The notes under the pieces are model-generated. The model worked only from the letters and a program-made list of their open reading frames with translations, had not been told where the DNA came from and searched no databases. Of a stretch of DNA of 64,000 nt, positions 37,235-46,983 are shown one piece after another. Every line of letters starts with the position of its first letter. Positions within the stretch are counted from its first letter, which is position 1. The stretch is from contig NZ_FNKP01000002.1 in assembly GCF_900099835.1 (NCBI RefSeq), forward strand, positions 1,860,001-1,924,000, in the 5' to 3' direction. Both the position numbers and the translations under genes were made by a program. Source of the stretch: Paraburkholderia fungorum. GTDB taxonomy: Bacteria > Pseudomonadota > Gammaproteobacteria > Burkholderiales > Burkholderiaceae.

Positions 37235-38245
37235 ATGACCCTTCAACTCACTCCCGAACTCGCGTCGCGATTCGCCAATCTCGCGCTCTCTCATCTGACG
37301 CGCGAATATCCGAACAAGCTGACGCATTCGCTCGCGGGGCCGCAAGACGTGCAGGGTCCGCGAGCGCTGCATCCGATTTTTTACGGCAGTTACGACTGGC
37401 ATTCGTGCGTGCACGGCTACTGGCTGATCCTGCATCTGCTCGACCGTTTTCCGGATCTGCCCGAGGCGGCACGCATCGTCGCCGTGGTCGACGAGCATTT
37501 CACCGAGGCCAATGTTGCGGGCGAACTGGCGTATCTCGACCTGCCGCACAATCGCGGCTTCGAGCGGCCGTATGGCTGGGCCTGGCTGCTTGCACTCAGC
37601 GCGCAACTCAATTCGCTAAAACTCGCGGATGCCGCGCGCTGGTCGAAGATTTTTGCGCCGCTTACCGAAGCCTTTGTCGAACGCTTCGAGGAGTTCCTGC
37701 CGAAAGCGACCTACCCGTTGCGTGTCGGCACGCACTTCAATATGGCGTTTGCGTTGTCGCTCACGCTGGATTTCGCGCGTCAAACTTCGCGTGAATCGCT
37801 CGAAGCGTTGATCGTGAATACCGCCGAGCGCTGGTTTATCGACGACGTCGCGTGTCAGGCGTGGGAACCGGCCGGTGACGAATTCCTGTCGCCGTCGCTG
37901 ATGGAAGCGGAGTTGATGCGCCGCGTGCTGCCGCCTGCGCAATTCATCGAATGGTTCGGACGCTTTCTGCCGGACCTCGGTGCGCAAAAGCCCGCAACCT
38001 TGTTCGAGCCGGTGACGGTCACGGACCGTACCGATGGCAAGATCGCGCATCTGGACGGGTTGAATCTGAGCCGTGCATGGTGCCAACGTTCGCTGGCGCG
38101 CGCGCTGCCCGCTGGCGATATCCGCAGGACGGTGCTATTCGATACCGCCGAACGTCATCTGCAAAGCGCTTTGGCGCATGTGGCCGGCGACTATATGGGC
38201 GAACACTGGCTGGGCACTTTTGCAACGCTGGCTCTCGAAGCGTGA
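37235..38245 (+). CDS. DUF2891 soluble protein
   Basis: The 336-residue soluble protein begins MTLQLTPELASRFANLAL and has the strongly conserved HPIFYGSYDWHSCVHGYW block (about residues 46-63), rich in His, Tyr and Trp, as well as FERPYGWAWLLAL and a C-terminal GDYMGEHWLGTFA. The repeated helical hairpins with aromatic/His loops suggest an alpha/alpha-toroid enzyme. No catalytic activity has been assigned to the family as far as I know. GAGGAGCC precedes the ATG at 37235. The membrane pair upstream probably imports its substrate. Confidence 0.78.
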   Translation: MTLQLTPELASRFANLALSHLTREYPNKLTHSLAGPQDVQGPRALHPIFYGSYDWHSCVHGYWLILHLLDRFPDLPEAARIVAVVDEHFTEANVAGELAYLDLPHNRGFERPYGWAWLLALSAQLNSLKLADAARWSKIFAPLTEAFVERFEEFLPKATYPLRVGTHFNMAFALSLTLDFARQTSRESLEALIVNTAERWFIDDVACQAWEPAGDEFLSPSLMEAELMRRVLPPAQFIEWFGRFLPDLGAQKPATLFEPVTVTDRTDGKIAHLDGLNLSRAWCQRSLARALPAGDIRRTVLFDTAERHLQSALAHVAGDYMGEHWLGTFATLALEA

Positions 38246-38267
38246 TCGAAACGTAATTCAGATGCTC

Positions 38268-38297
38268 AAAAAAACGAGGCCTCGCATGGAGGCCTCG
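38268..38297 (-). terminator. Intrinsic terminator for the PRC-barrel gene
   Basis: Read on the minus strand, CGAGGCCT-N7-AGGCCTCG (38297-38275) is a perfect 8-bp stem followed by seven T residues (38274-38268). It lies about 40 bases beyond the PRC-barrel stop and 23 bases after the convergent DUF2891 stop, so it may also insulate that transcript, though its plus-strand side lacks a T-run. Confidence 0.85.
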
Positions 38298-38334
38298 CCA
38301 TCGCTAATCGCCGTTCGGGCGATTACTTCGACTA

Positions 38335-38760
38335 TTACTGGTCCGCGACCTTCTTCGGCTTCGGCGGCGCCTGAACCTTGTTGTACTGGAACTGCGGCGT
38401 GGCCTTCAGCGCGTCTTTGGTTGCGCCGGCCAGATAGAAATTGCCGCCGCGAATGTCCAGCGCGGCGATCGGCACCGCAACGTCATGCGACGCCACGCCG
38501 AGGAAGCCGCCCGCCGACACGATCGCTGCCGACAGCGAGCCGTCCGGTGCAACCACCAGATCGCGCACCGTACCGATCTTCTCGTTCTGGTCGTTGTACA
38601 CGGTCTTGCCGAGGATGCTCTTCTTCACGCTCCAGCCGTTCAACAGCGCGGTGGACTGCTCGACCGTGACGCTCAGCGGCTGCGTGCCCGCGACTTGCGC
38701 GTGAGCACCCAGGCTGGTTGCTGCTACCGCGACGACAACAAATAATTTGCCCAACGTCAT
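38335..38760 (-). CDS. Exported PRC-barrel domain protein
   Basis: The 141-residue product has a signal peptide (MTLGKLFVVVAVAATSLGAHA, cleavage after AHA near 21, written here as MTLGKLFVVV then AVAATSLGAHA) and a PRC-barrel with the typical KSILGKTVYNDQNEKIGTVRDLVVAPDG core (ILGKTVYNDQNEKIG). It ends in a Pro/Lys-rich tail. Such exported PRC-barrel proteins are common in Burkholderia and of unknown role, possibly stress-related. GGAG lies eight bases before the ATG at 38760; a GTG three codons earlier is an alternative. It is monocistronic with its own terminator. Confidence 0.8.
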   Translation of the reverse strand: MTLGKLFVVVAVAATSLGAHAQVAGTQPLSVTVEQSTALLNGWSVKKSILGKTVYNDQNEKIGTVRDLVVAPDGSLSAAIVSAGGFLGVASHDVAVPIAALDIRGGNFYLAGATKDALKATPQFQYNKVQAPPKPKKVADQ

Positions 38761-38984
38761 TTCGTTCACTCCGTTCCTGAGGGGTTTGACCGGCGCGCGT
38801 TCCGCGCCAAAGAAATCGTTGCAGCACGATCATACAGACTGCACGCTGCGGCTGCAGTAAGGGGGGCATACCAACGACCACGCCCCAGCGACACGGCCCG
38901 CCTGATGCCGCGAACACGCTCACCGCCCGGCACGCATGGCGGTAAAATCGCACCAGGCGATGATGCCTGTTTAGAGGTGGCGGT

Positions 38985-41351
38985 TTGACAGAGCTTGAGC
39001 AGGGTTTCATTCTGACCCGACACTGGCGGGACACACCCGCCGGCACCGAAGTGGATTTCTGGCTGGCAACGGACGGCGGGCCTCGTCACATCCGTCTGCG
39101 TCCTCAGCCTTCGGTGGCCTTCATTCCTGTCGAACATCGCGAGCGCGCCGAAACGATCCTGCGCCGCGAAGCGCCACTCGATCTGCGTCCGCTCGAACTG
39201 TGCGACTTCCAGCACCGGCCGGTCATGGGACTCTACTGCCCGCAGTACCGGCAACTGACAGGCTTCGACAAGCGCCTGAAAAGCGGCGGCGTCGATGTCT
39301 ACGAAGCCGACGTCTTCCCGCCCGAACGCTACATGATGGAGCGATTCATCACCGCGCCCGTGTGGTTCAGCGGTGAATCGCAGAAGCACGGCCCGTTGCT
39401 CAACAGCGAACTGAAACCGGCCAGCGGTTACCGTCCGCCGTTGAAACTGGTGTCGCTCGACATCGAAACCAGCGCGCACGCCGAGCTTTATTCGATTGCA
39501 CTCGAAGGGTGCGGGCAGCGTCAGGTGTACATGCTCGGGCCGCCGAACGGCGACGCAGGCGCAATCGACTTCGCGCTCGAATACTGCGAAACCCGTGCAC
39601 AGTTGCTCGAAAAACTGAATACGTGGATGGAGCGGCACGACCCCGATGCGATCATCGGCTGGAATCTGGTGCAGTTCGATTTGCGCGTGCTGCAGCAGCA
39701 TTCCGAACAATATCGCGTACCGTTGCGGCTCGGACGCGGCGGCGCGGTGATGGAATGGCGCGAGCATGGTCTGACGCAGAATCATTTTTTTGCGGGCGCA
39801 GCGGGACGTTTGATTATCGACGGCATTGAAGCGCTGCGTTCCGCGACGTGGAGTTTTCCTTCGTTCAGCCTCGAATATGTCTCGCGCTCGGTGCTCGGCG
39901 AAGGCAAGTCGATCGACAATCCGTATCAGCGCATGGATGAAATCCAGCGCCGTTTCGACGAAGACAAACCGGCGCTCGCGCAGTACAACCTGAAAGATTG
40001 CGAACTCGTCACGCGCATCTTCGCGAAGACGGAGTTGCTGTCGTTTCTTCTGGAACGCGCCAGCGTGACCGGTTTGCCCGCGGATCGCAGCGGCGGATCG
40101 GTTGCCGCATTCACGCACCTGTACATGCCGCGTATGCATCGGCTCGGTTACGTCGCGCCCAATCTCGGCGATGTAGCCGGTGCGGCGAGCCCCGGCGGTT
40201 TCGTGATGGATTCGCGGCCAGGTCTCTACGATTCGGTGCTGGTGCTCGACTACAAGAGCCTGTATCCGTCGATTATCCGCACGTTTCTGATCGATCCGGT
40301 CGGCCTCGTGCAAGGCATGTTGAAACCGGATGACGACCACTCGGTACCAGGATTTCTCGGCGCACGCTTTTCGCGTCTCAACCACTGTCTGCCATCGATC
40401 GTCGGACAGGTCTGGCAAGGCCGGGAAACGGCCAAACGCGAGAACAACAAGCCTTTATCGCAGGCGCTGAAGATCATCATGAACGCCTTCTATGGCGTAT
40501 TGGGCTCTACCGGCTGCCGCTTTTTCGACCCGCGTCTCGCGTCGTCGATCACGATGCGCGGCCACGAGATCATGCACAAGACGCGCGAATTGATTACCGC
40601 TGCGGGTTATGAAGTGATCTATGGCGACACCGATTCGACTTTCGTCTGGCTGAAACACGCACATAACGACGAAGACGCAAGCCTTATCGGCCGCGCGCTG
40701 GTCGAACATATCAATGCATGGTGGAAGCAGAATCTGCGCGAAAGGTTCGGGCTCGACAGTGCGCTGGAATTGCAGTTCGAGCGGCATTATCAGCGCTTTT
40801 TCATGCCCACGATTCGCGGCGCGGAGGAAGGCAGCAAGAAGCGCTACGCGGGTCTCACCGTTTTGCCGGACGGCACGGAAGAGATCGTCTACAAAGGACT
40901 CGAAACGGTACGCACCGACTGGACGCCGCTCGCGCAGCAGTTTCAGCAGGAACTGTACAAGCGCATTTTCAAACAGCAGCCGTATCAGGACTATGTTCGC
41001 GACTATGTGCGCGACACGCTGGACGGCAAGCTCGATGATCAGTTGGTGTATCGCAAACGTCTACGCCGATCGCTAGGCGATTACGAGCGCAATGTTCCGC
41101 CTCATGTTCGCGCGGCCCGTGTCGCCGACGAATTCAACCAGCGGCAGGGGCGACCTTTGCAATACCAGAACGGCGGCTGGATCAGCTACGTGATGACAGT
41201 CGCGGGGCCGGAGCCATTGGAAACACTGCGCTCCGCAATCGACTACGAACACTATTTGACGCGGCAGTTGCAACCCGTCGCCGATGCAATCCTGCCACTA
41301 CTGCGCGATGACTTCACGACGCTGATGTCGGGGCAACGGCAGTTGTTCTAG
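38985..41351 (+). CDS. polB: DNA polymerase II (family B)
   Basis: The 788-residue protein is a complete family B polymerase. The 3'-5' exonuclease motif is LDIET (Asp159, Glu161); polymerase motifs are DYKSLYPSI (422-430), [12 protein letters not shown] (496-507) and YGDTDS (546-551), all intact. The start is TTG at 38985 with GAGGTGG upstream. Length fits the E. coli Pol II type (783). It acts in replication restart and damage tolerance. No LexA-type CTGT-N8-ACAG box was seen in the 224 bases upstream, so SOS control is not shown. It stands alone. Confidence 0.93.
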   Translation: MTELEQGFILTRHWRDTPAGTEVDFWLATDGGPRHIRLRPQPSVAFIPVEHRERAETILRREAPLDLRPLELCDFQHRPVMGLYCPQYRQLTGFDKRLKSGGVDVYEADVFPPERYMMERFITAPVWFSGESQKHGPLLNSELKPASGYRPPLKLVSLDIETSAHAELYSIALEGCGQRQVYMLGPPNGDAGAIDFALEYCETRAQLLEKLNTWMERHDPDAIIGWNLVQFDLRVLQQHSEQYRVPLRLGRGGAVMEWREHGLTQNHFFAGAAGRLIIDGIEALRSATWSFPSFSLEYVSRSVLGEGKSIDNPYQRMDEIQRRFDEDKPALAQYNLKDCELVTRIFAKTELLSFLLERASVTGLPADRSGGSVAAFTHLYMPRMHRLGYVAPNLGDVAGAASPGGFVMDSRPGLYDSVLVLDYKSLYPSIIRTFLIDPVGLVQGMLKPDDDHSVPGFLGARFSRLNHCLPSIVGQVWQGRETAKRENNKPLSQALKIIMNAFYGVLGSTGCRFFDPRLASSITMRGHEIMHKTRELITAAGYEVIYGDTDSTFVWLKHAHNDEDASLIGRALVEHINAWWKQNLRERFGLDSALELQFERHYQRFFMPTIRGAEEGSKKRYAGLTVLPDGTEEIVYKGLETVRTDWTPLAQQFQQELYKRIFKQQPYQDYVRDYVRDTLDGKLDDQLVYRKRLRRSLGDYERNVPPHVRAARVADEFNQRQGRPLQYQNGGWISYVMTVAGPEPLETLRSAIDYEHYLTRQLQPVADAILPLLRDDFTTLMSGQRQLF

Positions 41352-41352
41352 C

Positions 41353-41376
41353 CGCCTTCTCCCTTTTTGGAAGGCG
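41353..41376. other. Hairpin between convergent polB and MFS genes
   Basis: CGCCTTC (41353-41359) and GAAGGCG (41370-41376) pair perfectly with a 10-base loop containing TTTTT. It fills the 34-base gap between the two stop codons and is a candidate bidirectional terminator, although the T-run is in the loop and not after the stem. Confidence 0.5.
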
Positions 41377-41385
41377 CCGTTTGGA

Positions 41386-42639
41386 CTACTGCTGCGTGTC
41401 ATACAGCCGATCGGGAATAAAAATCGCGGTGACGCCGCTCAGAAAGAAAACCGCGCCGACCACCAGAAAGCCGATCCCAATTGAGAACTGCGTCGCAAGA
41501 AATCCGATCACGATAGGCGCGGCCCCCGAACAGAAACGCCCGAAGTTATACGAGCCGCCCACTGCTGTCCCGCGAATGGACGTGGCGAAGCTCTCGCTCA
41601 TGAATGTGCCGACTGTACCCAGCGGCACGCCATACATAAAGCCGAATACGAGCATCAGATAAATGATGTTCTCGCGCGTATGGCAGAAGATGATCACCGG
41701 CAGAAACAGCGCCGCGCCCGCGCAGCCCAGCACGTAAACGCCGCGGCGGCTCCAGCGGTCGCCCAGCCATCCAGCGATGATCTTGCCGATAAAGGCCACC
41801 ACGTAGGTGCCGATCATGTAACCGGCCATCGTGCTGAACTTCATATGCAGTTCTTTCTCCAGATAGGTCGGCAGCCAGTTGTTCAGGCCATAGAACCCGG
41901 AGAGAAAGAAAACCGATGCGACGGTCCACAGAATGAATAACGTGCGCGATTGCCGCTGACTGAATATCTGGAAGTAGCGCGTGCCCGCGAATCCGCGCAC
42001 TCTCTCACGCGACGCGACAAGACTTGCCTGCCAGCTTGCCGGTTCGGGCACGGCGAATTTGATGACCAGCGCCAGCAGCACCGGCAGCGCAGAAAGGTAA
42101 TACAGCGTGCGCCAGCCGTAATGCGGCAAGATCCAGTTGCTCAGCGCAATCACGACGATGTAGCCCGCCGAAATGCCGGTCTGCAATACGCCGAGAATCA
42201 GCGAGCGACGTTCGGTCGGCACATATTCGGCGACGAGCGTGGTCACCAGCACCATGCAGCCAATGCCCAGCGAACTGACAAAGCGCACCGCCGCGAATTC
42301 GACGAAGTTGTGCGTGAACCCCAGCATCCCCGCGCCGAGCGAAAAGAGCGCGAGCGCCCACGCGACCACCCGCACGCGACCCAGGCGATCGCTCGCCCAG
42401 CCGCCCGCTATCCCGCCGATCGCCATGCCGATCAACGTCAAACTGCCCAACGCACCGGATTCGACATTGGTCAGCCCGAATTCTTCCTTGATGCGCGTGA
42501 GCGTCAGCCCGTACAACATCACGTCCGCGCCATCGGCGATCAGCGCGAGATAGCCGAGTATGAAAACCAGCAACCAGCGGCTTTGCGATGCCGCTGTCTG
42601 GGTCGCCTGGGGTGTCGTGATCGTGTTAGTCGTGGTCAT
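41386..42639 (-). CDS. MFS transporter, aromatic-acid/H+ symporter-like
   Basis: The 417-residue carrier has 12 predicted helices. Helix 1 has DGADVMLYGLTL, an acidic motif as in the AAHS branch, followed by GGWASDRLGRVRV (the A-like motif between helices 2 and 3). It is the last gene of the minus-strand operon, 75 bases after the GGT-family stop. The ATG at 42639 is my choice; a TTG three codons upstream at 42648 is an alternative. The substrate may be an amino acid, acyl-amino acid or peptide product of the operon. Confidence 0.78.
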   Translation of the reverse strand: MTTTNTITTPQATQTAASQSRWLLVFILGYLALIADGADVMLYGLTLTRIKEEFGLTNVESGALGSLTLIGMAIGGIAGGWASDRLGRVRVVAWALALFSLGAGMLGFTHNFVEFAAVRFVSSLGIGCMVLVTTLVAEYVPTERRSLILGVLQTGISAGYIVVIALSNWILPHYGWRTLYYLSALPVLLALVIKFAVPEPASWQASLVASRERVRGFAGTRYFQIFSQRQSRTLFILWTVASVFFLSGFYGLNNWLPTYLEKELHMKFSTMAGYMIGTYVVAFIGKIIAGWLGDRWSRRGVYVLGCAGAALFLPVIIFCHTRENIIYLMLVFGFMYGVPLGTVGTFMSESFATSIRGTAVGGSYNFGRFCSGAAPIVIGFLATQFSIGIGFLVVGAVFFLSGVTAIFIPDRLYDTQQ

Positions 42640-42714
42640 ATCAGGCAAGCGTGGAGATCGGCGGAGAGTGCAGGGCTGCGTCCGTCGGCAATCGAAGAAA
42701 AAGCGCGGCGATGC

Positions 42715-44499
42715 TCACCGGCCCACCGCATAAGCCTGCATCTGACGAGGCGTCGCCGCGCCACGCATCAGCCCGTTTCTGATTCCGACCGCGCAGACGC
42801 GGCCCAGCGACCACGGCTCGGCGACGCTCAGGTCGTGGCCGCGCGCGCGCAGTTCCGCCAGCGTGCCCGCCGGAAAGCTGGCTTCGGCGGACATCTTGCC
42901 CAGTTGCATCGCACGCGGATAAAACGAGCCTGGAAAATGCGCGGTCTGGAACGAAGGCGATTCCGCTGCCGCCTGGAAATTCATGCCTGCATGCACGTGT
43001 CGCAGGAAAAGCTGCATCGACCACTGATCCTGCTGGTCGCCGCCGGGTGTGCCAAAAGCGGCGTAAGGCGTGCCGCCACGCGTGACGAGCGTCGGCGACA
43101 AAGTAGTGCGAGGCCGGCGGCCAGGCCCGAGCGACGACGGCAGGCCTTCCTCCATCCAGAACATCTGCGCGCGCGTGGTGATGTTAAAACCAAGACCCGG
43201 CACAGCGGGCGACGCCTGCAGCCAGCCGCCCGATGGCGTCGCCGACACCATATTGCCCCAGCGGTCGACAACGTCGAGATGAACCGTATCGCCGCGCAAT
43301 TCCGGCAACGGCGCGTAAGTCGGCTCGCCTTGCCCGAAACCGCCCGATTGCTGTTTGCCCGCGTTGGCGATGATTTTCGCCGCACGCTGTTCACTGTCGC
43401 CAAGCATGCCCGCACGGAATTCGAACGACGCGCGCGCCGGGTCGATCAGGCGGCGGCGTTCGTCGTTGTACGCTTCGCTTAGCAGTGTCTGCATCGGCAC
43501 GTCGGCAAACAGCGGATCGCCGTAAAACACCTCACGGTCGGCAAACGCAAGCTTCGAGCATTCGATGACCGTATGCACGAAGTCCGGCCCCGTGGGGTCC
43601 ATCGCCGCGAGGTCGAAGCCCTTCAATAGCGCAAGCTGTTGCAGGAACATCGGTCCCTGCCCCCACGGTCCTGTCTTGTGGACCTGGAACCCTTCGTAGT
43701 CGTATGACACCGGTTCTTCATACGACGGCGCCCAGCGCGCCAGATCGTCCGCCGTGAGCAGACCGTGATTGCGCTGGCCCGAGGTATCGAGAACCGGCGT
43801 CGAACGAAAGTACTGGTCGATTGCATCGGCCACGAAGCCGCGATAAAAGCTTTCGCGGGCGCGTTCGCATTGCTCGGCGCGGTCGCTTCGCGTTTTCGCT
43901 TCTTGCAGAATGCGCTTATACGTCTGCGCGATGGCAGGATTGGCGAACAGCTGGTTGGGCATCGGCGCATCGCCGTTGCGCAGCCATTGTTCGGCGGACG
44001 TGGTCCATTCGGTCTTGAAGAAATCCTGGATGGCGAGGATCGACGACGTCATGCGCGGCAACACCGGATAGCCGTTTTCCGCGTAGCCGATTGCGTAGCT
44101 CAACACGTCTTCGAGCGGCAGTTGTCCATAGTCGCGCAGCATCGCCATCCAGCCACCGAATGCGCCGGGCACCACGGCAGGCAGCAAGCCGGTGCCGGGC
44201 ACGACGTCGAGGCCCAGCTCGCGCATGCGCGCGATGGTCATCGCGGCGGGGGTGACACCTTGTCCGCACAGCACGCGCACGCGCTTTTCGCGCGCGCTGT
44301 AGAACACCACCGGCAACTCTCCGCCCGGACCGTTCAGATGCGGCTCCACAATCTGCAGAACAAAGCCCGCTGCGGCGGCTGCGTCGAATGCGTTGCCGCC
44401 TTTTTCCAGCACCGCCATAGCCGATGCACTCGCCAGCCAGTGCGTGGACGCGACCATGCCGAATGTGCCGATCAGTTCGGGACGGGTGGTGAATGACAT
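42715..44499 (-). CDS. Gamma-glutamyltransferase-family Ntn hydrolase, no signal peptide
   Basis: The 594-residue protein belongs to the GGT family: N-terminal GMVASTHWLASASAMAVLEKG, GGNAFDAAAAAGFVLQIVEPH (shown: GGNAFDAAAAAGFVLQIVE), and the autocatalytic site GDTVHLDVVDRWGNMVSATP with the nucleophile Thr405. Unlike E. coli GGT it has no signal peptide, so it should act in the cytoplasm. Cytoplasmic GGT-like enzymes include acylases and hydrolases with other substrates, so gamma-glutamyl specificity is not proven. It lies between the DUF2817 gene (76 bases upstream) and an MFS gene. The start at 44499 fits the family. Confidence 0.85.
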   Translation of the reverse strand: MSFTTRPELIGTFGMVASTHWLASASAMAVLEKGGNAFDAAAAAGFVLQIVEPHLNGPGGELPVVFYSAREKRVRVLCGQGVTPAAMTIARMRELGLDVVPGTGLLPAVVPGAFGGWMAMLRDYGQLPLEDVLSYAIGYAENGYPVLPRMTSSILAIQDFFKTEWTTSAEQWLRNGDAPMPNQLFANPAIAQTYKRILQEAKTRSDRAEQCERARESFYRGFVADAIDQYFRSTPVLDTSGQRNHGLLTADDLARWAPSYEEPVSYDYEGFQVHKTGPWGQGPMFLQQLALLKGFDLAAMDPTGPDFVHTVIECSKLAFADREVFYGDPLFADVPMQTLLSEAYNDERRRLIDPARASFEFRAGMLGDSEQRAAKIIANAGKQQSGGFGQGEPTYAPLPELRGDTVHLDVVDRWGNMVSATPSGGWLQASPAVPGLGFNITTRAQMFWMEEGLPSSLGPGRRPRTTLSPTLVTRGGTPYAAFGTPGGDQQDQWSMQLFLRHVHAGMNFQAAAESPSFQTAHFPGSFYPRAMQLGKMSAEASFPAGTLAELRARGHDLSVAEPWSLGRVCAVGIRNGLMRGAATPRQMQAYAVGR

Positions 44500-44530
44500 G
44501 CACGACTCCTGTTACGACAACCGGTCTAAA

Positions 44531-44540
44531 TTCATATGAA
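44531..44540. promoter_or_regulatory. 10-bp palindrome TTCATATGAA upstream of the GGT-family gene
   Basis: TTCATATGAA is a perfect palindrome in an AT-rich patch between the DUF2817 and GGT-family genes, about 32 bases before the latter's start. It may be a second operator or internal promoter element; low certainty. Confidence 0.3.
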
Positions 44541-44575
44541 ACATATTTAAGGCCTACAGTACGCCTCTTTCTACA

Positions 44576-45667
44576 TCAGGCTTCGCGCGACAGTCCGATG
44601 ATCGCCTGCAGAATCGCCACGCGTGCCTGTCCGAGAATCAGCCCTCGCCAGATGAAGTCATTGCAATAGAAAGCTGCGCGCACCGCCTCGTGAATCGCGT
44701 CGACATGCGATTTTTCGGCTTGCGGATGCTGACGCAGCCACGCATCCGCGCGCAGCATGTGCAGCATGTCGACGAGGGGAATCGTGCCGTATTCGATGGC
44801 GATTGCCGTGGTGTCGGCGTGCGTACAGGTCCGTCGCAAAGTATCGAGCACCGGACCCGCCACGTTCGCCGCCACCGACGTGCCGTCGAGCGGACTCGTC
44901 ACATCAGCGCCCCACCACGCGCGGGCACGCTGCAGCTCACTCCCGCCCACCTGCCCGACGCAGATTTTTTCGCCGTGTCCGTACGGACCCAGTCCCGTAT
45001 GAAAATCGATCCAGCCGATGCTGTCGCACGCCGCGCCATGCTGCTCGAACAGCATTTGCAATACCTGCGTACTCCACACGCGACGATGACCGCCGAAGAA
45101 CATTCCATCGGCGTGACGATACTGGCCGACGGTCAACGCCTGCTGATAGGCGCGCTCGCCCTGCTGCGAAATGTAGTCCGCAATCGCGCTCGCATTTTCA
45201 TCCGATGGCGGCCAGTTCGACGGCACCAGCAACGCATGCAGATCGTCATACGCGGGATTGACCGGCAGCGGCTGCGAGAAGTCGATGCTGTTGCGGTTCA
45301 GATCGACGTTATCTTCATTCGTGCGGCTCAGATGCGAGAAGCCGTACGGATTGATCGCATGAATCACGAGGATCGCGACATTCAGCCGATCGAGCACCGC
45401 GTGCAGCGACCGGTCGTGCAGCAACGCAATCTGCGCGGCAGATCCGCAAAAACCCTCCACGCCGTGCGTGCCCGAGGTCAAAACCAGCAGACGTTGCGCG
45501 CTGGCGGGGCCGAGCCGCACGACATCGGTAGAAAGCGCTTCGCCTTCCAGGCCACGATAACCAGGTATCACATGCCGTTCAACCGGCGCGTGAATCGCGG
45601 CGGCGGCCTGCCAGTACCGCTCGCGGGCATCCGCATAAGACGATGAGAAGAAGTGCGCTTCGTTCAT
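44576..45667 (-). CDS. DUF2817 zinc hydrolase (M14 carboxypeptidase-like fold)
   Basis: The 363-residue protein is a DUF2817 member with an M14-type zinc site: GTHGVEG (His68, Glu71), the substrate-binding RTNEDNVDLNRN block (115-126), and GWIDFHTGLGPYG (His223). An acidic IAIEYGTIP segment later supplies the likely general base. Enzymes of this fold cleave peptide or amide bonds or deacylate amino acids. No signal peptide is seen, so it is cytoplasmic. It lies 42 bases after the M20 gene. The start at 45667 has weak GGGAA. Confidence 0.8.
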   Translation of the reverse strand: MNEAHFFSSSYADARERYWQAAAAIHAPVERHVIPGYRGLEGEALSTDVVRLGPASAQRLLVLTSGTHGVEGFCGSAAQIALLHDRSLHAVLDRLNVAILVIHAINPYGFSHLSRTNEDNVDLNRNSIDFSQPLPVNPAYDDLHALLVPSNWPPSDENASAIADYISQQGERAYQQALTVGQYRHADGMFFGGHRRVWSTQVLQMLFEQHGAACDSIGWIDFHTGLGPYGHGEKICVGQVGGSELQRARAWWGADVTSPLDGTSVAANVAGPVLDTLRRTCTHADTTAIAIEYGTIPLVDMLHMLRADAWLRQHPQAEKSHVDAIHEAVRAAFYCNDFIWRGLILGQARVAILQAIIGLSREA

Positions 45668-45709
45668 GAGACATTCCCGTGAGACAGGTATCTGCAAATA
45701 GCCGGATGT

Positions 45710-46903
45710 TTATGCGGGTGTCAGGAACGATTCCGTCAGACGCACCCAGTAGGTCGAGCCGAGCGACAGCACGTCGTCGTTGAAGTCGTAGCTCGTGTTG
45801 TGCAGCATGCACGGACCGAGGCCATGGCCGTGGTCGCGGTGATCGCCGTGACCGTTGCCGATATACGCGTAACAGCCCGGTTTTTCGAGCAGCATGAACG
45901 AGAAATCTTCCGCGCCCATGGTCGGATCGATGTTCGTTTCGACATGATCGTTGCCGACAATGCCCTGCATCACGCCGAGAGCAAAATGGGTTTCTTTTTC
46001 CGTGTTGACGGTCGGCGGATAGTTGCGGCGGAACGAGAATTCGACACTGCATCCGTACGCGAGAGCCGTTGCTTCGGCAAGCTGCTTCATGCGGTTTTCG
46101 ATCAGATCCAGCACCTCCACCGAGAAAGTACGCACCGTGCCGGCCAGCGTCGCCGTATCGGGAATCACGTTGACGGCCGCGCCCGCATTGATCTGCGTGA
46201 TCGACAGTACAGCGGCGTCGATCGGACGCTTGTTGCGCGTCATGATGCTTTGCAGACCCGTGCCGATCTGCATCGCGGTGAAGACCGGATCGATACCGTT
46301 GTGCGGAATCGCCGCGTGCGCGCCGACGCCCTTCACCTCGATACGGAATTCGTTGCTCGACGCCTGCGTCGCACCGACTCGCGCACCGAATTCACCCGCG
46401 GGCATGCCGGGCCAGTTATGCAGCGCGAACACGGCGTCGACCGGAAAGCGCTCGAACAATCCGTCTTTGATCATTGCCTTCGCGCCACCGCCTCCCTCCT
46501 CGGCCGGCTGGAAAATAAACACGACCGTACCGTCGAAATTGCGATGCTGCGACAGATATTGCGCCGCGCCGAGCAGCATTGCCGTATGTCCGTCGTGGCC
46601 GCATGCGTGCATCTTGCCGTCATGTCGCGATGCATGTTCGAACGTGTTGAGTTCCTGAATCGGCAGTGCGTCCATGTCCGCGCGCAAACCGATCGACTTG
46701 CGGCTGGAGCCGTTGCGCAACACGCCGACCACGCCGGTCTTGCCGAGTCCGCGCGTGACTTCGATTCCCCAGGATTCGAGCTTCTGTGCAACGACGTCGG
46801 CGGTACGGTTCTCTTCGTAGCAAAGTTCGGGGTGCGCGTGAATATCGCGGCGAATCGCCTGAATTTCGGCTTTGGCTTGACTGATCTCGGGAATGATTTT
46901 CAT
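45710..46903 (-). CDS. M20-family amidohydrolase (hippurate hydrolase/IAA-amino acid hydrolase type)
   Basis: This 397-residue metallopeptidase of the M20D group has the metal-site blocks HACGHDGHTAMLLGAAQYL, QPAEEGGGGAKAMI (catalytic Glu in EEGG) and the late GAEDFSFMLLEKPG. The family hydrolyses N-acyl or N-aroyl amino acids such as hippurate, and also some aminoacyl conjugates. It is the second gene of the operon, 80 bases after the MHS-type transporter, which presumably imports the conjugate. The exact acyl group cannot be read. Confidence 0.87.
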   Translation of the reverse strand: MKIIPEISQAKAEIQAIRRDIHAHPELCYEENRTADVVAQKLESWGIEVTRGLGKTGVVGVLRNGSSRKSIGLRADMDALPIQELNTFEHASRHDGKMHACGHDGHTAMLLGAAQYLSQHRNFDGTVVFIFQPAEEGGGGAKAMIKDGLFERFPVDAVFALHNWPGMPAGEFGARVGATQASSNEFRIEVKGVGAHAAIPHNGIDPVFTAMQIGTGLQSIMTRNKRPIDAAVLSITQINAGAAVNVIPDTATLAGTVRTFSVEVLDLIENRMKQLAEATALAYGCSVEFSFRRNYPPTVNTEKETHFALGVMQGIVGNDHVETNIDPTMGAEDFSFMLLEKPGCYAYIGNGHGDHRDHGHGLGPCMLHNTSYDFNDDVLSLGSTYWVRLTESFLTPA

Positions 46904-46983
46904 GAATACTCCTTGTTTACCGGCGTTTTCTTAAAGACGCGCGATGCGCGACGCTACAGCGAATAGTGACGAAGTTCGTTCGA

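Noticed and set aside
38951..38995. CTGT and ACAG words before polB as a LexA box
   Set aside because: They are 17 bases apart rather than 8, so they do not form the known operator.
41950..43482. 510-codon plus-strand frame opposite the MFS and GGT-family genes
   Set aside because: Arg/His/Gln-rich translation, no ribosome site and no domain; mirror of third-position GC bias in the real minus-strand genes.
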